From Ruminiclostridium sp. (GTDB lineage: Bacteria; Bacillota_A; Clostridia; Oscillospirales; Ruminococcaceae), in assembly GCA_017550775.1 (NCBI GenBank), contig JAFZOA010000244.1:1-9693 (forward strand): a stretch of DNA of 9,693 nt, given 5' to 3'. Shown one piece after another: positions 6,458 to 9,693 of the stretch. Numbering within the stretch: position 1 is the stretch's first letter; each line of letters begins with the position of its first letter. Made by a program: the position numbers and the translations under genes. Under the pieces are notes generated by a model, which was not told the origin of the DNA, made no database searches, and saw nothing but the letters and a program-made list of their open reading frames with translations.

Positions 6458-7294
6458 ATGGCAAAATGCGGAGTGTGCTTCCGGCACTGTGAGATACCGG
6501 AGGGCGGCACCGGCTTCTGCGGTGCAAGGACGTGTACCGGCGGAACGGTAACAGCCGCGAATTACGGGCGCGTCACCTCTGCGGCGCTCGACCCGATAGA
6601 GAAGAAGCCGCTGAACCGGTTTCACCCCGGGAGCATGATACTCTCGGTGGGGAGCTACGGCTGTAATCTGCGCTGTCCGTTCTGTCAGAACTACGACATT
6701 TCGTGGTCGAAGTACGCATTTCTGCTTGCGAACGAAGCGCAGACGATCATGCCTGAGGAGCTTGTCAGGAGCGCGGTGCAATACACCGACCGCGGCAATA
6801 TCGGGGTCGCGTTCACCTATAACGAGCCGCTTATCGGCTATGAGTTCGTCCGCGACACCGCAAAGCTCGTGAAAGAAGCTGGTCTTGTGAATGTGATGGT
6901 CACCAACGGCACGGCGGAGACAGAGATACTTGAGGAGCTTCTCCCGTACACCGACGCTATGAACATCGACCTGAAAGGCTTCACCGACCGGTACTACTCA
7001 CAGGTGCTTGGCGGTGACCGCGGACAGGTGATGAGGTTCATAGCCCGCGCGGTCAGGGACTGTCACGTCGAACTTACGACCCTCATTATTCCCGGCGAGA
7101 ACGACAGCGAGGAAGAGATGAGGGAGCTTTGCACATGGGTCGCTGAACTCGGAACGGAAATACCGCTGCATATCTCGCGGTTCTTCCCGCGCTTTAAGAT
7201 GACCGACCGGAAAGCGACAGACGTTGCGAAGATATACAGACTCGCGGATACTGCGCGGGAATACCTCAGATATGTTTTTACAGGAAACTGTTGA
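6458..7294 (+). CDS. amrS: AmmeMemoRadiSam system radical SAM enzyme
   Basis: This 278-residue protein has the radical SAM cluster motif CNLRCPFC (Cys69, Cys73, Cys76, spacing CX3CX2C) and the following QNYDIS typical of this family and of pyruvate formate-lyase activase relatives. An N-terminal cysteine set, CGVCFRHC plus GFCGAR (Cys4, Cys7, Cys11, Cys21), could bind zinc or a second cluster. FTYNEPLIGYEF (119-130) and NIDLKGFTDRYY (169-180) are further family blocks. The ATG at 6458 has GAGAGGTG upstream, overlapping the stop codon of amrA, so translation is likely coupled. The enzyme should make a 5'-deoxyadenosyl radical; its substrate is unknown, possibly acting with or on the MEMO/AMMECR1 protein. 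It ends at YVFTGNC, whereas from memory many relatives continue into a further cysteine-rich tail. This looks like a short natural variant, since two stop codons in a row (TGATAA) follow. Confidence 0.92.
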   Translation: MAKCGVCFRHCEIPEGGTGFCGARTCTGGTVTAANYGRVTSAALDPIEKKPLNRFHPGSMILSVGSYGCNLRCPFCQNYDISWSKYAFLLANEAQTIMPEELVRSAVQYTDRGNIGVAFTYNEPLIGYEFVRDTAKLVKEAGLVNVMVTNGTAETEILEELLPYTDAMNIDLKGFTDRYYSQVLGGDRGQVMRFIARAVRDCHVELTTLIIPGENDSEEEMRELCTWVAELGTEIPLHISRFFPRFKMTDRKATDVAKIYRLADTAREYLRYVFTGNC

Positions 7295-7299
7295 TAACC

Positions 7300-7355
7300 C
7301 GGAACACCGTTCCGCACCTACTTCCCCTGCACTAAGGCGGGGGAAGCCTCGTTTT
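7300..7355 (+). terminator. Putative terminator hairpins after amrS
   Basis: Two hairpins follow the amrS stop codon. CGGAAC-ACC-GTTCCG (7300-7314) has a 6-bp stem. CTTCCCCTGC (7321-7330) pairs with GCGGGGGAAG (7337-7346) around a 6-base loop, with ten pairs including one G-U. A short T tract (7352-7355) comes a few bases after the second stem. The position at the end of the operon and the new promoter just downstream support termination here, though the T tract is short. Confidence 0.55.
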
Positions 7356-7364
7356 CGGACTAAG

Positions 7365-7394
7365 TGAGAAAAAACTTGCAAATCTCAGTTTTTT
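7365..7394. repeat. AT-rich dyad overlapping the ior promoter
   Basis: AAAAAACT (7369-7376) is exactly inverted as AGTTTTTT (7387-7394). An alternative pairing, TGAGA (7365-7369) with TCTCA (7383-7387), is followed directly by GTTTTTT, like a weak intrinsic terminator for read-through from amrS. The dyad covers the -35 and spacer of the iorA promoter, so it could instead act as an operator. Confidence 0.4.
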
Positions 7395-7404
7395 GTGGTA
7401 TAAT
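7376..7404 (+). promoter_or_regulatory. Promoter of iorAB
   Basis: TTGCAA (7376-7381), a 17-base spacer and an extended -10 TGGTATAAT (7396-7404) are present. Transcription should start near 7411, about 32 bases before the iorA ATG. This gives the ior genes their own start independent of the amr operon. Confidence 0.8.
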
Positions 7405-7442
7405 GATAAGGATGATTTTAAATAAGAAAGGATTGATCCATT

Positions 7443-9173
7443 ATGGCAGGTCTTATGCTCGGAAATCAGGCTGTGGCAAGAGGATTGTACGAGGCGGGCG
7501 TTGAGTTCGTTTCCAGCTACCCCGGCACCCCCAGCACCGAGATAACGGAATTTGCTTCCACCTACGACAAAAATGAAATGTACAGCGAATGGGCTCCCAA
7601 CGAGAAGGTAGCCTGTGAAGCCGCTATCGGCGCTTCCTTTGCGGGAAGACGTTCGTTCTGCGCTATGAAGCACGTCGGGCTCAACGTAGCCGCCGACCCG
7701 CTCTACACCGCGTCCTACACCGGCGTGAACGGAGGCTTCGTACTCGCGGTCGCGGACGACCAAGGTATGCACTCGTCACAGAACGAGCAGGATTCCCGCA
7801 ACCACGCGATAGGAGCTAAGGTCCCGATGCTCGAACCGTCCGACTCAGGCGAATGCAAGGAGTTCACCAAGCTCGCCTACGAGATCTCCGAACAGTTCGA
7901 CACCCCCGTGATACTCCGCCTTTCGACCCGCGTTGCACACTCCCAGAGCGTCGTTGAGACCGCGGACAGGATAACCGTTCGCAAGGACTATACCAAGAAC
8001 CCGCACAAGAACATCATGACCCCGGCAAATGCCAAACCCAAGCACATCGTGGTCGAGGAGCGCACCAGAAAGCTCCGCGAGTATGCCGAGACCTCCCCCC
8101 TCAACAGAGTTGAGATGTTCGACACAAAGATCGGCATTATCGCCAACGGCGCGGCTTACCAGTACGCCCGTGAAGCGCTCGGCGAAAAGGCAAGCTACTT
8201 AAAGCTCGGTATGGTCAACCCGCTCCCCGTGAAGCTAATCAAGGACTTCGCCGCTAAGGTGGACAAGCTGTATGTGGTAGAAGAGCTCGACGACATCATC
8301 GAGACCCACTGCCGCAAGATAGGTCTCGACCCGATCGGCAAGGAGCTGTTCACGTTCATCGGCGAGTACTCCCAGACCTACCTGCGCGAGAAGATACTCG
8401 GCGAAAAGAACGAGTTCGTTCAGCTCGAAGATACTATCCCGATACGTCCCCCCGTTATGTGCGCGGGCTGTCCTCACAGAGGCGTGTTCTATACCCTCAA
8501 GAAGCTCGGCGTGTTCGTAAGCGGCGATATCGGCTGCTACACCCTCGGATCGGCTGCACCTCTCGACGCTATGGACACCACAGTCTGTATGGGTGCCTCG
8601 GTAAGCGGTCTGCACGGCTTCAACAAGGCTATGCGCGGCGAATACGAGGGCAAGGCTGTCGCGGTCATCGGCGACTCGACGTTCATTCACTCCGGCATCA
8701 CCGGACTTATCAACATAGCCTACAACCGCACCAACTCCACCGTTCTGATACTCGACAACAGCATCACCGGCATGACCGGTCACCAGAATAACCCCGCCAA
8801 CGGCAAGAACATCTACGGCGACCCGGCTTCGGCTGTGGATCTGGAAGCGCTGTGCCGCTCGATAGGCATTGACCGCGTGACGGTAGTGAACCCCGGCGAC
8901 CTCGCGGAGACCGAGCGCGTGATAAAGGAAGAGCTCGCCGCGGACGCACCCTCCGTTATCATCTGCCGCAAGCCCTGCGCGCTGCTCAAGACCGTGAAGC
9001 ACAAGCCGCCGTTCAGAGTCGACAGCGACAAGTGCAGGAGCTGCAAGGCGTGCATGAGGATAGGCTGTCCCGCGATCTCGATAACGGACGGCAAGGCGCA
9101 GATAGACAACACACTCTGCGTTGGCTGCGGACTCTGCACCCAGATGTGCAAGTTCGGCGCGATAGAGGAATAA
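7443..9173 (+). CDS. iorA: Indolepyruvate ferredoxin oxidoreductase subunit alpha
   Basis: This 576-residue protein is a full-length IorA. With IorB it oxidatively decarboxylates indolepyruvate and other aryl pyruvates to aryl-acetyl-CoA, using TPP, CoA and ferredoxin, in anaerobic aromatic amino acid breakdown. The N-terminal pyrimidine-type domain has MLGNQAVARGLYEAGV and SSYPGTPSTEI (24-34). CAGCPHRG (340-347) opens the TPP-binding half, with GDIGCYTLG (361-369) and the cofactor motif beginning GDSTFIHSG (410-418) and ending at DNSITGMTGHQ (438-448). The C-terminus carries two [4Fe-4S] ferredoxin motifs, Cys531/534/537/542 and Cys559/562/565/569. The ATG at 7443 has AAGGA about 10 bases upstream. 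iorB begins 16 bases after the stop. All key motifs are intact. No phenylacetate-CoA ligase gene, a common companion, is visible within the window, but it could lie to the right. Confidence 0.97.
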   Translation: MAGLMLGNQAVARGLYEAGVEFVSSYPGTPSTEITEFASTYDKNEMYSEWAPNEKVACEAAIGASFAGRRSFCAMKHVGLNVAADPLYTASYTGVNGGFVLAVADDQGMHSSQNEQDSRNHAIGAKVPMLEPSDSGECKEFTKLAYEISEQFDTPVILRLSTRVAHSQSVVETADRITVRKDYTKNPHKNIMTPANAKPKHIVVEERTRKLREYAETSPLNRVEMFDTKIGIIANGAAYQYAREALGEKASYLKLGMVNPLPVKLIKDFAAKVDKLYVVEELDDIIETHCRKIGLDPIGKELFTFIGEYSQTYLREKILGEKNEFVQLEDTIPIRPPVMCAGCPHRGVFYTLKKLGVFVSGDIGCYTLGSAAPLDAMDTTVCMGASVSGLHGFNKAMRGEYEGKAVAVIGDSTFIHSGITGLINIAYNRTNSTVLILDNSITGMTGHQNNPANGKNIYGDPASAVDLEALCRSIGIDRVTVVNPGDLAETERVIKEELAADAPSVIICRKPCALLKTVKHKPPFRVDSDKCRSCKACMRIGCPAISITDGKAQIDNTLCVGCGLCTQMCKFGAIEE

Positions 9174-9189
9174 GGGGAGGTAACGTAAA

Positions 9190-9693
9190 ATGGCTGAAAC
9201 AAAGGCAATAATGCTGGTCGGCGTGGGCGGACAGGGAACCCTGCTCGCAAGCCGCATACTCGGTAACGTTCTGCTCTCCGCAGGTTACGACGTTAAGGTG
9301 AGCGAGGTACACGGAATGTCCCAGCGCGGCGGTTCCGTCGTAACATACATCAAGTACGGTGACAAGATCTTCTCCCCCGTGATCGAGAAGGGCGAGGCGG
9401 ACGTGATAATCTCCTTCGAGGAGCTTGAAGCGGCACGCTGGCTCCCGTACCTCAAAAAGGGCGGCAAGATCATCACCAACTCTCAGCAGATAAACCCGAT
9501 GCCCGTCATCATGGGCGTTCAGGAGTACCCGGAAAACCTCACCGAAAAGATACGCGCGAAGGGCGTTGACATCACCGCGAGAGATGCGCTTTCCCTCGCG
9601 GAACAGGCGGGCAGCTCCCGCGCGGTGAACGTGGTGCTCATGGGACTTATCTCAAAGACCGCCGGCTTCCCCGAGGAAGCATGGCAGGCGGCG
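9190..9693 (+). CDS. iorB: Indolepyruvate ferredoxin oxidoreductase subunit beta (partial, C-terminus beyond right edge)
   Basis: The first 168 residues are present and the frame is open to the right edge. The N-terminus AIMLVGVGGQGTLLASRIL and the segment SEVHGMSQRGGSVVTYIKYG are hallmarks of the gamma-type domain of 2-oxoacid:ferredoxin oxidoreductases as found in IorB. About 190-200 residues is usual for the family, so only a short C-terminal piece is missing. The ATG at 9190 follows GGGGAGG about 9 bases upstream. The gene is separated from iorA by 16 bases and is certainly co-transcribed. IorB forms the heteromeric enzyme with IorA and contributes to CoA and substrate handling; the iron-sulfur and TPP sites are in IorA. 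Confidence 0.95.
   Translation, partial: MAETKAIMLVGVGGQGTLLASRILGNVLLSAGYDVKVSEVHGMSQRGGSVVTYIKYGDKIFSPVIEKGEADVIISFEELEAARWLPYLKKGGKIITNSQQINPMPVIMGVQEYPENLTEKIRAKGVDITARDALSLAEQAGSSRAVNVVLMGLISKTAGFPEEAWQAA

Noticed and set aside
8235..9257. Minus-strand open frame of 340 codons
   Set aside because: It is entirely antisense to iorA and the start of iorB, whose cofactor motifs are intact. Long antisense frames are common opposite GC-rich codons.

Overview
The window looks like an ordinary chromosomal stretch of an anaerobic Clostridia bacterium, probably an Oscillospiraceae/Ruminococcus-like gut organism. This is inferred from gene content: a FapA/DUF342 protein, a TM1266-type [FeFe]-hydrogenase system regulator, an MBOAT/DHHW surface acylation pair, an AmmeMemoRadiSam cassette and ferredoxin-dependent indolepyruvate oxidoreductase. 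The style also fits: fairly GC-rich genes, very AT-rich spacers, strong GAGG/GGAGG ribosome binding sites and sigma-A-type promoters. No rRNA, tRNA, CRISPR array, transposase or phage gene is seen.

Left part, minus strand. An AT-rich promoter near 1743-1773 drives a FapA-family gene (277-1641). It is followed after 16 bases by the start of a MacB/LolD-type ABC transporter ATPase that runs off the left edge. Upstream of that promoter, a second minus-strand operon reads MBOAT O-acyltransferase (3287-4732), DHHW/AlgX-like protein (2130-3275), TM1266-family regulator (1870-2118). The gaps are about 11 bases and each downstream RBS touches the preceding stop codon. The first two genes probably O-acylate a cell-surface polymer. 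The third normally belongs with [FeFe]-hydrogenase maturation genes and is an odd passenger here.

Centre, 4733-5060. Two near-consensus promoters are placed back to back. Their -35 boxes form a GTCAAT-N9-ATTGAC dyad. The plus-strand transcript has a leader of about 200 bases packed with short tandem repeats and hairpins.

Right part, plus strand. The AmmeMemoRadiSam cassette comes first: a MEMO/LigB-like domain fused to AMMECR1 (5061-6446), then its radical SAM partner (6458-7294). This set is conserved but its biochemical function is not established. Hairpins at 7300-7346 probably end that operon. A new extended -10 promoter then drives iorA (7443-9173) and iorB (9190 to the right edge), the two subunits of indolepyruvate:ferredoxin oxidoreductase, which oxidatively decarboxylates aryl pyruvates from aromatic amino acid breakdown and reduces ferredoxin.

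Most other long open frames lie antisense to these genes and look like artefacts of GC-rich codon use. The most interesting items are the AmmeMemoRadiSam pair, the repeat-rich leader in front of it, the dyad in the divergent promoter, and the placement of the TM1266 regulator in a surface-acylation operon.
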